The translations under genes were made by a program, and so were the position numbers. Shown piece by piece: positions 55,494 to 63,801 of a stretch of 64,000 bases of DNA. Under the pieces are notes generated by a model, which was not told the DNA's origin, searched no databases, and was given only the letters and a program-made list of their open reading frames with translations. The number at the start of each line of letters is the position of its first letter. Position 1 is the stretch's first letter. The DNA comes from Microcoleus sp. bin38.metabat.b11b12b14.051 (lineage in GTDB: Bacteria; Cyanobacteriota; Cyanobacteriia; Cyanobacteriales; Microcoleaceae): positions 47,617 to 111,616 of the forward strand of contig NZ_JAAFKD010000022.1 in assembly GCF_013299165.1 (NCBI RefSeq), in the 5' to 3' direction.

Positions 55494-55735
55494 ACCAATC
55501 ACCAATCACCAATGCCCAATGCCCAATGCCCAATGCCCAATGACCAATGACCAATGACCAATGCCCAATGCCCTGTTTGCCCAATGCCCAATGACCAATG
55601 ACCAATGACCAATGACCAATGACCAATGCCCAATGCCCAATGCCCTGTTTGCCCAATGCCCAATGCCCAATGAGCAATGCCCAATGCCCAATGCCCAATG
55701 CCCTGTTTGCCCAATGCCCAATGACTACTGACTAC
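55494..55735. repeat. Heptamer tract CCAATGC/CCAATGA with CCCTGTTTG blocks
   Basis: About 30 heptamers run from 55494 to the nusB stop region. CCCTGTTTG interrupts at 55571, 55642 and 55701. The last heptamers encode the C-terminal residues VVSSQ of nusB and its TAG stop. The 70-codon frames through this tract are repeat products. Confidence 0.9.
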
Positions 55736-56357
55736 TGACTACTGCATTGATTTTATCGACGACTCGGCGGAGGACTCCGTTGATAAACCGATGTCCTTCC
55801 TCGCCGCTGTAGCGTTTTGCGAGTTGGACGGCTTCGTTGACGCTGACTTGTTCGGGTAAGCCGAGATAGAGGATTTCGGCGATCGCGATTCTCATGATAT
55901 CTCGATCGATCCGGGCGAGCCGATCGATTTGCCAGTCTACGAGGGCTTCGGAGAGCAATTCGTCAATTTGAACGCGATTGGCGCTGACTTTGGTCAGAAT
56001 TTGCAAAGCATAAGTGCGGACATCTTGCTGGTTGGCTAGCTGGATCAGTTCTGGAAACTCCATTGCTGAACCGAGACGGTTAATGGCGGTTTGGGTGAGT
56101 TCGATGGCTTCGCGCACCATTGCTCTAGCACTTTGGATGTCGGCGGCGCGGATTTCGCTCGCTAGCAGTTTGTCGCTACCCCGCTGCACTTCGGAGGCTG
56201 CTGCTTCTAGGGATTCTTGAACTTCTGTTGTCAGGGTGCGGATGGCTGCGAGGAGAACATCTTGCAGTTTCTTGGCTTCTAAGAGTTCTGGATTCGCGGG
56301 TAGTTGGCTGATGCCGAGGAGTGCGAGTTCGCGTGAGGTTTCGCGGGATTTTTTCAT
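55725..56357 (-). CDS. nusB: Transcription antitermination factor NusB
   Basis: NusB works with NusE at boxA RNA sites to keep polymerase running through rRNA operons. This is the long cyanobacterial form with 210 residues; E. coli NusB has 139. The N-terminus [16 protein letters not shown] is typical. The helical insertion (about 25-95) is absent from the E. coli protein. The conserved C-terminal half has [20 protein letters not shown] and [20 protein letters not shown], then [10 protein letters not shown]. It follows DUF502 after 333 bases and precedes ftsY. Confidence 0.95.
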   Translation of the reverse strand: MKKSRETSRELALLGISQLPANPELLEAKKLQDVLLAAIRTLTTEVQESLEAAASEVQRGSDKLLASEIRAADIQSARAMVREAIELTQTAINRLGSAMEFPELIQLANQQDVRTYALQILTKVSANRVQIDELLSEALVDWQIDRLARIDRDIMRIAIAEILYLGLPEQVSVNEAVQLAKRYSGEEGHRFINGVLRRVVDKINAVVSSQ

Positions 56358-56690
56358 AGTTTTTAGATAAAAATTGGGAGCTTAGGAATTTGGGAATTGT
56401 TGAGATTGCGAGCGTGTTGGTTGAGTCCGATCGCACAGAACATCGACAACAAATATGACGATTGCTTCGCCCCTGCGGGCTGGCAATTACACAAATAAGT
56501 CGATCGGTCTCGGACGTTGGTTGAAAGCATAGACTTGGACTTTAGCAGAAAACCTCGCAAAAAACCTGCCCTCACTCACGATTGTTTCTGGGCAGGTTTT
56601 GGACAAATATTATCGGTTACTGGGAAAGTTGAGTATTTCCAACCCGATCGAGCTCGATCGGCTTGGGTTAGTGCGGGTGGTTGTGTTGAT
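56358..56690. other. 333-bp spacer between DUF502 and nusB
   Basis: A plus-strand frame (56517-56786) overlaps DUF502 and is not convincing. No repeat arrays occur here. Nothing more is seen. Confidence 0.35.
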
Positions 56691-57416
56691 TTAATCTTCT
56701 TCGACTGGGACAGGGTGGTATCTTGGTTCGGATCTCAAGGGTTCGAGTGTTTTTCCCGGGATGGTGTCGGCGGTGACTGCAACTGAGTTGCTGGGGTTGA
56801 CGATGCCACCGGAGATGACCACTTTAAACGCATCTTCGATCGACATTGACAAGTTGACTACATCTGCTTCGGGGACTATAGCGTACCATCCGGTGGTGGG
56901 GTTGGGTGTAGTGGGAATGAAAATACCGATCGGGCTTTCGCCGGAAAGATGAGACGGGATGTCGTTACTCTCGATCGTACCGGTGACAAATGCTAAAGTC
57001 CAAATTCCGCGCCGCGGATACTCTACCAACACTACGCGGCGAAACTTGTCATTAGATTTGAGGATAGTTCCCAGCAGTTGTTTGAGAGTTTTGTAAACCG
57101 AACCTGCTAGGGGAATTGCCTGCAACAAACGTTCGCCAAAGTCTAGCAGCCACTTCCCGAAGATGTTGCGGGCCATTAAACCGATGACTAAAATGCTCAG
57201 CAGGGGTACAGCCAGCCCTACTAAGAGATTTAGCAGATTTACCAAAATCGGGTGGAGTCCGTCAAAAGGGTTGATCTGCTTGGGAATTTTCGTCAGAAAG
57301 TTGATCACCCAACTGGCTACGGTAATTGTCAGCCAGATGGTGGTAGCTAATGGTATAACTACCAGCAGACCTGCGATCAGGTCGTTTTTTAAGTCTTGTT
57401 TGATGCGTTGGAGCAC
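56691..57416 (-). CDS. DUF502 membrane protein
   Basis: This is a DUF502-family inner-membrane protein of 241 residues, function unknown. Two hydrophobic helices lie near the N-terminus (NDLIAGLLVVIPLATTIWLT; LLNLLVGLAVPLLSILVIGL). The conserved segment GERLLQAIPLAGSVYKTLKQ and the FIPTTPNPTTGWYAIVPEAD signature follow. It is commonly found with nusB in cyanobacteria. The start is GTG 57414-57416 with GAGGAG 12 bases upstream. A TnpB element lies 41 bases upstream of this start, so its original promoter is probably displaced. Confidence 0.9.
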   Translation of the reverse strand: MLQRIKQDLKNDLIAGLLVVIPLATTIWLTITVASWVINFLTKIPKQINPFDGLHPILVNLLNLLVGLAVPLLSILVIGLMARNIFGKWLLDFGERLLQAIPLAGSVYKTLKQLLGTILKSNDKFRRVVLVEYPRRGIWTLAFVTGTIESNDIPSHLSGESPIGIFIPTTPNPTTGWYAIVPEADVVNLSMSIEDAFKVVISGGIVNPSNSVAVTADTIPGKTLEPLRSEPRYHPVPVEED

Positions 57417-57456
57417 GGCGGGTCAAATCTCCTCGTAACTGGCTGCAAGAACCTAA

Positions 57457-57600
57457 TTGACACTCCCCAGCTATCGAGGCGTGGGGATTCTTGCTTCTAC
57501 GAATCGACTTGCCGATGCAGAATTACTTCAACATCGGTAGCGGTCAATTCTCCACAAGCGTTCAGGGTATTACCCCAAGTTCCGGTATGCCCTACCGTAC
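57457..57600 (-). ncRNA. Probable guide (omega) RNA of TnpB element 2
   Basis: In related elements the RNA scaffold covers the last part of tnpB and ends with a right-end hairpin plus the adjacent target as guide. The hairpin at 57465-57486 followed by GTGTCAA fits that. The next 16 bases outside the element (minus strand) are TTAGGTTCTTGCAGCC, which would be the guide. The 5' limit is arbitrary. Confidence 0.45.
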
Positions 57601-58684
57601 TTAATCCCCGACTTAGGATGTTTCTAGCCGCATTCCAATCTCTATCCATCACACATCCACAACTACAGACGTGGGTTCTTGTTGATAGACTTTTTTTCAC
57701 AATTGTTCCGCAGTTAGAGCATTCCTGGCTTGTTCCATTGGGCGAAACGGCAATCGTGATTCTTCCGAATACTTTGCCGAAATACTCCATCCAAATTCGG
57801 AACATATACCAAGAAGCATCGTTAATGGATTTTGCTAAGCAGTGATTCTTCACCATGTTTTTGATCCTCAAATCTTCGTAGGCTACACAGTCGTTGGACT
57901 GGATCACGTATCTTGCTAATTTCACAGCAAAATCTTTACGTTGCCTACTTATTTTGAGGTGGCGCTTGCCTAGAATCACTCTAGCTTTACCTCTGTTTTT
58001 GGAGCCTTTGACGCGCTTGGAAACACGCCTTTGAGACTTCTTTAGTCTGCGTTCTCCCTTGCGGATAAATCGTGGGTTCTCTACTGCAACACCGTTAGAG
58101 TCGGTGTAGAATTCTTTCAACCCTACGTCTAATCCAATGGAATTTCCAGTTATTTCTATATTCTCAGAGCGGTCAACTTGAATGCAAAATTGGACGTAAT
58201 GCCCATCTGCACGTTTTACTAATCGTACTCGTTTGATTTGAGTAATTTGGTAAAAGTGCAAGTCGCGCGTCCCTTTTAGCTTCAGTTTCCCAATCCCTTT
58301 TTGATCGGTAAATGAGATGGATTTTCGGTCATTTGCCAATTTCCAGCCGCTAGTTTTATATTCAACTGAGCGGTTGTTTTTCTGGAATTGTGGAAATCCT
58401 TTTTTGCCGGGAACCTTCTTTTTACAGTTGTCGTAGAATCGGGTGATTGCTGACCATGCTCTTTCGGCGCTTGACTGTCGAGCCATGCTATTCAATTCAT
58501 TACAAAACGGGAATTCTTTTGCTAGGATAGCGCTATACTTGTTTAAGTCAAATTTGTTGACTTTTTCGTTGTCCATCCAGAAGCGCAATGCTTTGTTGCG
58601 AATGAACTGGACTGTCTTAATCGCTTCGTCAATTGCACTGAATTGCTGTTGTTTTCCGTATGCTTTGAATTCAAAAACTAGCAT
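57497..58684 (-). CDS. tnpB: TnpB RNA-guided nuclease with intact catalytic site
   Basis: This is a 395-residue TnpB of the IS200/IS605 group, which cuts DNA matching the guide next to a short TAM and favours retention of the element. Catalytic residues are complete: Asp186 (IGLDVGLKEF), Glu270 (VAYEDLRIKN) and Asp349 (DRDWNAARNIL). The zinc finger is intact (Cys322, Cys325, Cys340, Cys342/344; CSNCG and CSCGC). The N-terminal part (VQFIRNKALRFW; GWKLANDRKSISF) shows the usual wedge domain. It is likely functional. It is unlike the protein at 23110 in sequence and catalytic layout. Confidence 0.94.
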   Translation of the reverse strand: MLVFEFKAYGKQQQFSAIDEAIKTVQFIRNKALRFWMDNEKVNKFDLNKYSAILAKEFPFCNELNSMARQSSAERAWSAITRFYDNCKKKVPGKKGFPQFQKNNRSVEYKTSGWKLANDRKSISFTDQKGIGKLKLKGTRDLHFYQITQIKRVRLVKRADGHYVQFCIQVDRSENIEITGNSIGLDVGLKEFYTDSNGVAVENPRFIRKGERRLKKSQRRVSKRVKGSKNRGKARVILGKRHLKISRQRKDFAVKLARYVIQSNDCVAYEDLRIKNMVKNHCLAKSINDASWYMFRIWMEYFGKVFGRITIAVSPNGTSQECSNCGTIVKKSLSTRTHVCSCGCVMDRDWNAARNILSRGLSTVGHTGTWGNTLNACGELTATDVEVILHRQVDS

Positions 58685-58814
58685 GGCATGATTTCGACCT
58701 CATCACGATATTCTTACTCTAGCCCCGTTAGACTAAGATCGTCCTTCTCTGTTACAAGTTTTTACACTAAAGCCGTCTTGAAAGACGGGGTTTTAAACCC
58801 ATTTCTTTGATAAA

Positions 58815-59806
58815 CTTGAGACTAAAGCAACTGCACGGGCTTTACTGAAAGTCACTGGGGACGATCGTGTTTTCTTGTCCTCAACCCTATCCTTTCCTGA
58901 ACGGCAGAGTTAGGGTTCGGCGCTGCTGTACCTATATTTTAAAGAATTATTGCAATTTAGCGCTGATTTTTAATATATGGGGGCTGTCCGACAACTCACC
59001 TTACTGTATATTTTAAAACACTTTGGCTCTGACTCAATCAATCAACAGGCTGATGCTGCCTGCCCCGGAGTCTGCGTGTAGCGAGCCTCGCGATCGAATT
59101 TTCTGTAATTTGAGGCGTCGGCGCAGTTCGTTCTACCCCTGTCAGCGCTAGTTCTGCGGGTTGATAGCTGTTACCTGCTGCATCATGGTTAGGAGCGCTT
59201 GTCTGCCGTGGCATTATTTTTTTTACTAAAATGACTCGATGTCTTCACAAAACTATATCTTTCGATAGATGCGGTTTGATATTAATTATTTATAAATAAT
59301 TACTTGACAATAGTAAGAATATGTAATACATAAATCTTCGCCAAGTTTCAAGTGTAGCACGGTAGGGAAATCCGGCCAAAAGTCAAGAAGAAAAACTTGT
59401 AAATTGAGTTTATGGCACAGGAGCGATCGCAATTTGGGAAATCAAGCCAGAATTTGAGCGAATTTGCGATCGAGCAGACAGGGCAAACGATATAAAATTA
59501 ACTCGGCTATTATTACAAACAAATAATCTGGCAAACGAGTAGCCGGTAGTTGTGGGAAATGGCGAAAGTAGAGGGAAAGCAAGGGCGCCAGCCATCGAAT
59601 CAGACTCGGGATTCATCAGGCTGCAACCACCAAAAGCCTAGAGTAGAAGCTAGTATTGAGATGTAAATTCTGAACAAATGCCACCGATTAATGTTTACCA
59701 TTTTTTAATGCGATTCCCAACACCAGACTTTTTGGGGCGGTACTTAAACTGCCGCAGCAATGATATTGTGTGTCCCTTAACTGATATTTAAATAAAAGGA
59801 ATTTTT
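58815..59806. other. About 1 kb gene-poor spacer
   Basis: The region between the TnpB element and the hybrid kinase has one possible short gene (59038-59214, minus strand). A 68-codon frame at 59410-59616 has no Shine-Dalgarno or motif. No hairpin family is recognised in it. Confidence 0.35.
59038..59214 (-). CDS. Possible 58-residue peptide, unknown
   Basis: ATG (59212-59214) to TGA (59038-59040) encodes a Pro/Ala/Thr/Arg-rich peptide beginning MPRQTSAPNHDAAGNSYQPA and ending with an Arg-rich tail (ATRRLRGRQHQPVD). Third-base use looks moderately codon-like. There is no ribosome-binding site (AAAAAAAATA upstream). It could be a real small gene or chance. Confidence 0.3.
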   Translation of the reverse strand: MPRQTSAPNHDAAGNSYQPAELALTGVERTAPTPQITENSIARLATRRLRGRQHQPVD

Positions 59807-62653
59807 GTGAAAACGCTGAATATCCTCTTAGTAGAAGACAGTCCCCAAGATGCCGAATTGATTGAGGCATATCTGATGGATGGCGGTCTCGAATTTTCTT
59901 TGCTGTGCGTGGAAACTCGCGAAGAGTTTGTAGCAGCACTGGACAAACAGTGTTTTGATATTATTTTGGCAGATTATATGCTGCCTTGTTTTAACGGGAT
60001 AGTGGCACTGTCGATCGCCCGCGCTACTTGTCCGGGAGTGCCGTTTATTTTTGTGTCGGCTACTTTGGGCGAGGAAGTGGCGATCGAAACTTTGAAAAGC
60101 GGCGCTACAGATTACATTCTCAAACGCCGTTTGACGCGCCTGGTGCCTTCGATCGAGCGGGCACTGCGAGAAGTTAAAGAGCGGCTAGACCGCCAAGCAG
60201 CTCAAGCGCAGCGGATCGAGAGCGAAGCCAGATTTCGGATGATGGCAGATACCGCACCGGTGATGATTTGGATGTCGGATACCGATCGGTGTGGCGATTA
60301 CTTTAACAAAGTTTGGCTGCAATTTACGGGTAAAACTTTAGCCCAAGAAGTCGGCAGCGGTTGGATGGAAAACTTGCACCCGGATGATTTGCCAGAATAT
60401 TTAGAGGTTTGCTGTCAAGCCTTTGACGATCGCACAGAGTACCGGCTCGAATACCGCATGAAGCGCTATGACGGGGAATATCGCTGGGTGGTGAGTACGG
60501 GCGTACCCCGTTACAGGCCCGATCGCACTTTTGCAGGCTACATCGGTTCTTGCATCGACATTAGCGATCGCAAACTGGCAGAACAAGAACGCGTTGCTGC
60601 TTTGTCAAGCGAACAAGCAGCTCGCAAGCAAGCAGAAGAAACAGCTCAAGCGCTACTATCGGCAAACGCTCGAATTACTAACATTCTCGAAAGCATTACC
60701 GACGCTTTTGTCGCCTTCGATTCCAACTGGAAATTTACCTATATTAACCACAAAGCTCAAGAGCTTTTTGGCAACGTACAAGCGGAACTGTTTGGAAAAA
60801 ATGTTTGGGAAATCTATCCTTGGGCAGTCGATTTACAGTCTTACAAAATCGCCACCAAAGCATTAGCAGAAAAGCTGACGGTCGAGTATGAAGAATTCGT
60901 GCCGTTATGCAATAAGTGGCTGAAGGTGCGTTTTTATCCTTCTGATTCAGGTGTGTCTGCTTACATTCAAGATGTTACAGATCGCAAGCAAGCAGAAGCT
61001 GCACTCAAAGCTAGTCAAGAAAAGCTGAGAATGTTGGCAGAATCTAACTTGATCGGAATTCTCTTCGGTGATGTTGACGGTGGTATCAGTGAGGCAAATG
61101 ACGAATTTTTGCGGATGGTTGGCTACAGGCGGGAACAGTTGCAGCGTGGGGAACTCCGCTGGATTGACATCACACCGCCTGAGTACATACCGCTGGACGA
61201 AATCGGCATCGCAGAGGCCAAGGCAGAGGGCGTTTGCACTCCTTACGAAAAGGACTACATTCGACTCGATGGCAGCCGGATTCCGGTGTTGGTCGGGTAT
61301 ATCTTGCTGGGGGAAAAGCGGCAAGAATCTGTGGCTTTTATTCTCGATTTGACGGTTCGCAAGCAGTTGGAAAAAGAACTGCACGATCGAGCCCAGGAAT
61401 TGGCACGGGCGAACCGGATTAAAGATGAGTTTATCGGAACTTTGTCCCACGAATTGCGGACGCCGTTGAATGCGATGCTGGGATGGGCGCAACTGCTTCG
61501 CCACCGCAAGTTTGATGAAAAAACGACTGTTAAGGCTCTGGAAACGATCGACCGCAATACGCGCTCGCTGGGGACGTTAATTGAGGATTTGCTGGACGTA
61601 TCGCAGATTATGACCGGCAAACTGTCGCTGAATTTGCGGTGGGTAGATTTGATTTCGACAGTTGAAGGCGCGATCGAAACTCTCGCCCCCGCGATTGGGG
61701 CAAAAAATATTGAGCTTGTGACTGAGTTCGACCAAAATGCGGGGCGGATTTTTGGCGATTCGGGCCGCTTGCAGCAGGTGGCGTGGAATTTGCTGTCGAA
61801 TGCCATTAAGTTTACTCCTGAGTGCGGACAGGTGAGGGTAGCCCTGCGGAAAGTGGAGGGGGCGGTGCCGGCTGTCCAATTCGCCTGCTGTGACAATGTG
61901 TCGCCAGCTAGTGTGGAAATTGAGGTTAGCGACACGGGACAAGGGATTGCGACAGAGTTTTTGCCACACGTTTTCGAGCGCTTCAGCCAAGCTGACAGCT
62001 CTATGGCGCGATCGTACAACGGATTGGGTTTGGGTTTGGCCCTGGTGCGCCATTTTGTCGAACTGCACGGGGGGACAGTGCAAGCGGAATCGGCTGGAAA
62101 GGGACAAGGAGCGAGGTTTTTGGTAAGATTGCCAGTTACACAGCCAATGAGCGACGGATTTTCTGTTGCTTCTTCCAAAGAGTTCAGGCTTCGAGAAACC
62201 CCGGCTAGAGTTGCTGTAAATGAGTTGTTTGTCAGCAGCAACCTTCGGGGAGTAAGGGTTTTAGCGATCGATAGCGACTCCGATTCCCTGGATTTTGTGC
62301 GTACAGTGCTCGAAGATTGCGGCGCCGAGGTGGAGGTGGCTGTCTCGGGAATCGAAGCTTTGGAGGCGATGGCGCGGGTGAATCCTGATGTGTTGGCGAT
62401 CGATGTCGGGATGCTGTCGGAAAATGGAGAAGCTCTGATCCAGCAAGTGCGATCGCAAGCTGAAAACAAAGAAATTCCGGCGGTGGCGTTTACGGTGGCT
62501 GGTAGGGTACAGGAACGGGTATGGGCGCTGCGCCAAGGTTTTCAACTTCACCTGTCTAAGCCTGTCGATCCTGCTGAGTTGGTGGCTGTGGTGGCAAGTT
62601 TGGCGGGACGATCGACAGTTGACAGCTTGCCCCGAGCGGAGTCGAGGGGTTGA
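59807..62653 (+). CDS. Hybrid histidine kinase: REC-PAS-PAS-PAS-HK-REC
   Basis: This is a soluble hybrid kinase of 948 residues. The start is GTG with AAGGA eight bases upstream. The first receiver (1-125) has phosphorylatable Asp56 (IILADYMLP) and Lys in LKRR. Three PAS domains follow (about 143-265, 285-400, 405-525); the first has the extended FxGKTLAQE form with a PAC region. The histidine domain has His548 ([14 protein letters not shown]), then the ATPase (DTGQGIATE, YNGLGLGLALVRHF). The second receiver (about 810-930) has Asp866 (VLAIDVGML). So it can accept phosphate at both ends. The last residues (VDSLPRAESRG) are encoded by a heptamer tract and palindromic repeat. Confidence 0.94.
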   Translation: MKTLNILLVEDSPQDAELIEAYLMDGGLEFSLLCVETREEFVAALDKQCFDIILADYMLPCFNGIVALSIARATCPGVPFIFVSATLGEEVAIETLKSGATDYILKRRLTRLVPSIERALREVKERLDRQAAQAQRIESEARFRMMADTAPVMIWMSDTDRCGDYFNKVWLQFTGKTLAQEVGSGWMENLHPDDLPEYLEVCCQAFDDRTEYRLEYRMKRYDGEYRWVVSTGVPRYRPDRTFAGYIGSCIDISDRKLAEQERVAALSSEQAARKQAEETAQALLSANARITNILESITDAFVAFDSNWKFTYINHKAQELFGNVQAELFGKNVWEIYPWAVDLQSYKIATKALAEKLTVEYEEFVPLCNKWLKVRFYPSDSGVSAYIQDVTDRKQAEAALKASQEKLRMLAESNLIGILFGDVDGGISEANDEFLRMVGYRREQLQRGELRWIDITPPEYIPLDEIGIAEAKAEGVCTPYEKDYIRLDGSRIPVLVGYILLGEKRQESVAFILDLTVRKQLEKELHDRAQELARANRIKDEFIGTLSHELRTPLNAMLGWAQLLRHRKFDEKTTVKALETIDRNTRSLGTLIEDLLDVSQIMTGKLSLNLRWVDLISTVEGAIETLAPAIGAKNIELVTEFDQNAGRIFGDSGRLQQVAWNLLSNAIKFTPECGQVRVALRKVEGAVPAVQFACCDNVSPASVEIEVSDTGQGIATEFLPHVFERFSQADSSMARSYNGLGLGLALVRHFVELHGGTVQAESAGKGQGARFLVRLPVTQPMSDGFSVASSKEFRLRETPARVAVNELFVSSNLRGVRVLAIDSDSDSLDFVRTVLEDCGAEVEVAVSGIEALEAMARVNPDVLAIDVGMLSENGEALIQQVRSQAENKEIPAVAFTVAGRVQERVWALRQGFQLHLSKPVDPAELVAVVASLAGRSTVDSLPRAESRG

Positions 62654-62727
62654 CAGCTCTTTGGGTTGACAGTTGACAGTTGACAGTTGACAGTTGATAG
62701 AAGGAACAGTTGACAGTTGACAGTTTG
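62609..62727. repeat. Heptamer tract with GAGCGGAGTCGAGGGG unit
   Basis: ACAGTTG heptamers flank CCCCGAGCGGAGTCGAGGGG (62630-62649). The TGA of the unit's next heptamer (TTGACAGC) is the hybrid kinase's stop codon. Further TTGACAG units run to about 62727. Confidence 0.85.
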
Positions 62728-62780
62728 CCGCTTGCTCGCTTGCGAAAGAGAACGGTTAATATCGTTTATGCTCGATTAAG

Positions 62781-62887
62781 TAAGCTGTCCTACATTTAAA
62801 TTGTATGTCAAAAATCGCTTAAACACTCTTGTGGGACGTTGCTCTGAGCATCGTCCCGAATATACAATTTAAATAAGCTACAGCTTA
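62781..62887. mobile_element. MITE copy 1
   Basis: The element is 107 bp. It begins TAAGCTGTCCTACATTTAAA and ends, read in reverse, TAAGCTGTAGCTTATTTAAA, so the TIR consensus is TAAGCTGT-N4-CATTTAAATTG. Both ends start with TA, as expected for insertion at TA by an IS630/mariner-type transposase. The core is a hairpin GGGACG...CGTCCC (62833-62857). It has no coding capacity. Confidence 0.82.
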
Positions 62888-62904
62888 CCCTCACAAAAAT
62901 TGTT

Positions 62905-62962
62905 TGTAGTCCCCCTTTGATTCGTAAAATGCTGCGGACGCCAGGACGCACTACGAACCGTT
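62905..62962. repeat. Diverged GTAGTGCG...CCGC element
   Basis: On the minus strand, GGTTCGTAGTGCGTCCTGGC followed by GTCCGC resembles the unit at 19679 (GGTTCGTAGTGCGGACTTCA). TTTGTAGTCCCCC is at the other end. Only one copy is seen here, between the MITEs. Confidence 0.45.
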
Positions 62963-63048
62963 TGTATTTGGGTTTATACTGTTTATCTGTAACGGATTTT
63001 GTTTTGATTCATCAGGTTATTTAGCTCCGCACCCGATGTGATGGTCGC

Positions 63049-63151
63049 TAAGCTGTCGCGCATTTAAATTGGGAATTCGGAACGGGCTAGAAGCCCATTC
63101 CACTCATTCTTTGATTTTTTTTGATATGCAATTTAAATGCAGAACAGCTTA
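63049..63151. mobile_element. MITE copy 2
   Basis: The element is 103 bp. The ends TAAGCTGTCGCGCATTTAAA and, in reverse, TAAGCTGTTCTGCATTTAAA match MITE copy 1. The core hairpin is GGAACGGGCT-AGA-AGCCCATTCC (63079-63101), different in sequence from copy 1's core but in the same place and of similar length. TA flanks both ends. Confidence 0.82.
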
Positions 63152-63393
63152 TTGCTAAATCAATACGCACAAGCATTGTTTTGTACTAAAAAATTGGACA
63201 AGCTATATAATAATAAATCTCAATTCCTCAAATATCAAATAAATTGACTGTGTTTTGCAAATTAGAAGATTTGCATTTCTGGCGGTAAAGCAATTTTGGA
63301 AGCTGCGAGCTAACGCTTTTTGATGTTATATTTTTGATTGAATCTACTAAGATTTTTGACCGTATAACTCGTGCAATTCAAAATTGCACGAGT

Positions 63394-63630
63394 TCAATCT
63401 TCTTCGGTGCTATGCTTTGAAACCCACTCATTTATGCCTTCATCCGAAATAACGTACCGATAGTGAGTAGAGCCTCGAATAATTACTTTTATTTTTTTGG
63501 CACTGATTTTTTCACTCTCAATAGTTAGGCATCCGTGCCCGGTTTCTTGCCAAGCCTGCATTAGCAAGCTCTCGATTTTGGAAAACAGGCTGCTGACGGA
63601 AGTTTCGGTGCTTTCTGGTTTTCGTGCCAT
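63394..63630 (-). CDS. Small conserved-looking protein, unknown function
   Basis: This 78-residue protein starts at ATG 63628-63630 (MARKPESTETSVSSLFSKIE); the frame is open for seven more codons. It is mixed alpha/beta, with a helix (SLFSKIESLLMQAWQETG) and then strands (HGCLTIESEKI; KKIKVIIRGSTHYRYVI). It ends in an acidic helix (NEWVSKHSTEED). No family is recognised by eye. It has no signal peptide or membrane helix. It lies alone between the MITEs and the right edge. Confidence 0.6.
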   Translation of the reverse strand: MARKPESTETSVSSLFSKIESLLMQAWQETGHGCLTIESEKISAKKIKVIIRGSTHYRYVISDEGINEWVSKHSTEED

Positions 63631-63801
63631 ATTATATTGCTTGAGATACAAGTTTACCGACTATTGCCTCCCTAGGCGCTGGCCTCTCTATTTCTGCTAT
63701 CGGCGCAACTTGTTCTTATTTATGCAAATTATTGCGGTTTGTTACAAAATTTTACACAACTGGCGATCGTGCCTGATTTATTTGAAGCGCCTTCATTCAG
63801 T

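Larger units (their letters stand above)
57457..58809 (-). mobile_element. IS200/IS605-group element with tnpB only (element 2)
   Basis: The element has one gene, tnpB, and no tnpA. Its right end holds the classic hairpin CCCCACGCC...GCTGGGG and GTGTCAA (57457-57486 on the minus strand). The left end has CCGTC-TTGAAA-GACGG (58773-58788). A TTTAT pentamer (58810-58814, minus strand) just outside the left end is a candidate target/TAM. Ends are estimated by analogy. It lies 41 bases upstream of DUF502. Confidence 0.7.

Noticed and set aside
55492..55721. Minus-strand frames rich in [10 protein letters not shown]
   Set aside because: Three frames at once give the same type of peptide, the sign of a heptamer repeat.
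61255..62469. 404-codon minus-strand frame inside the hybrid kinase
   Set aside because: A shadow of a real gene: the plus-strand frame has a full domain order with conserved motifs.
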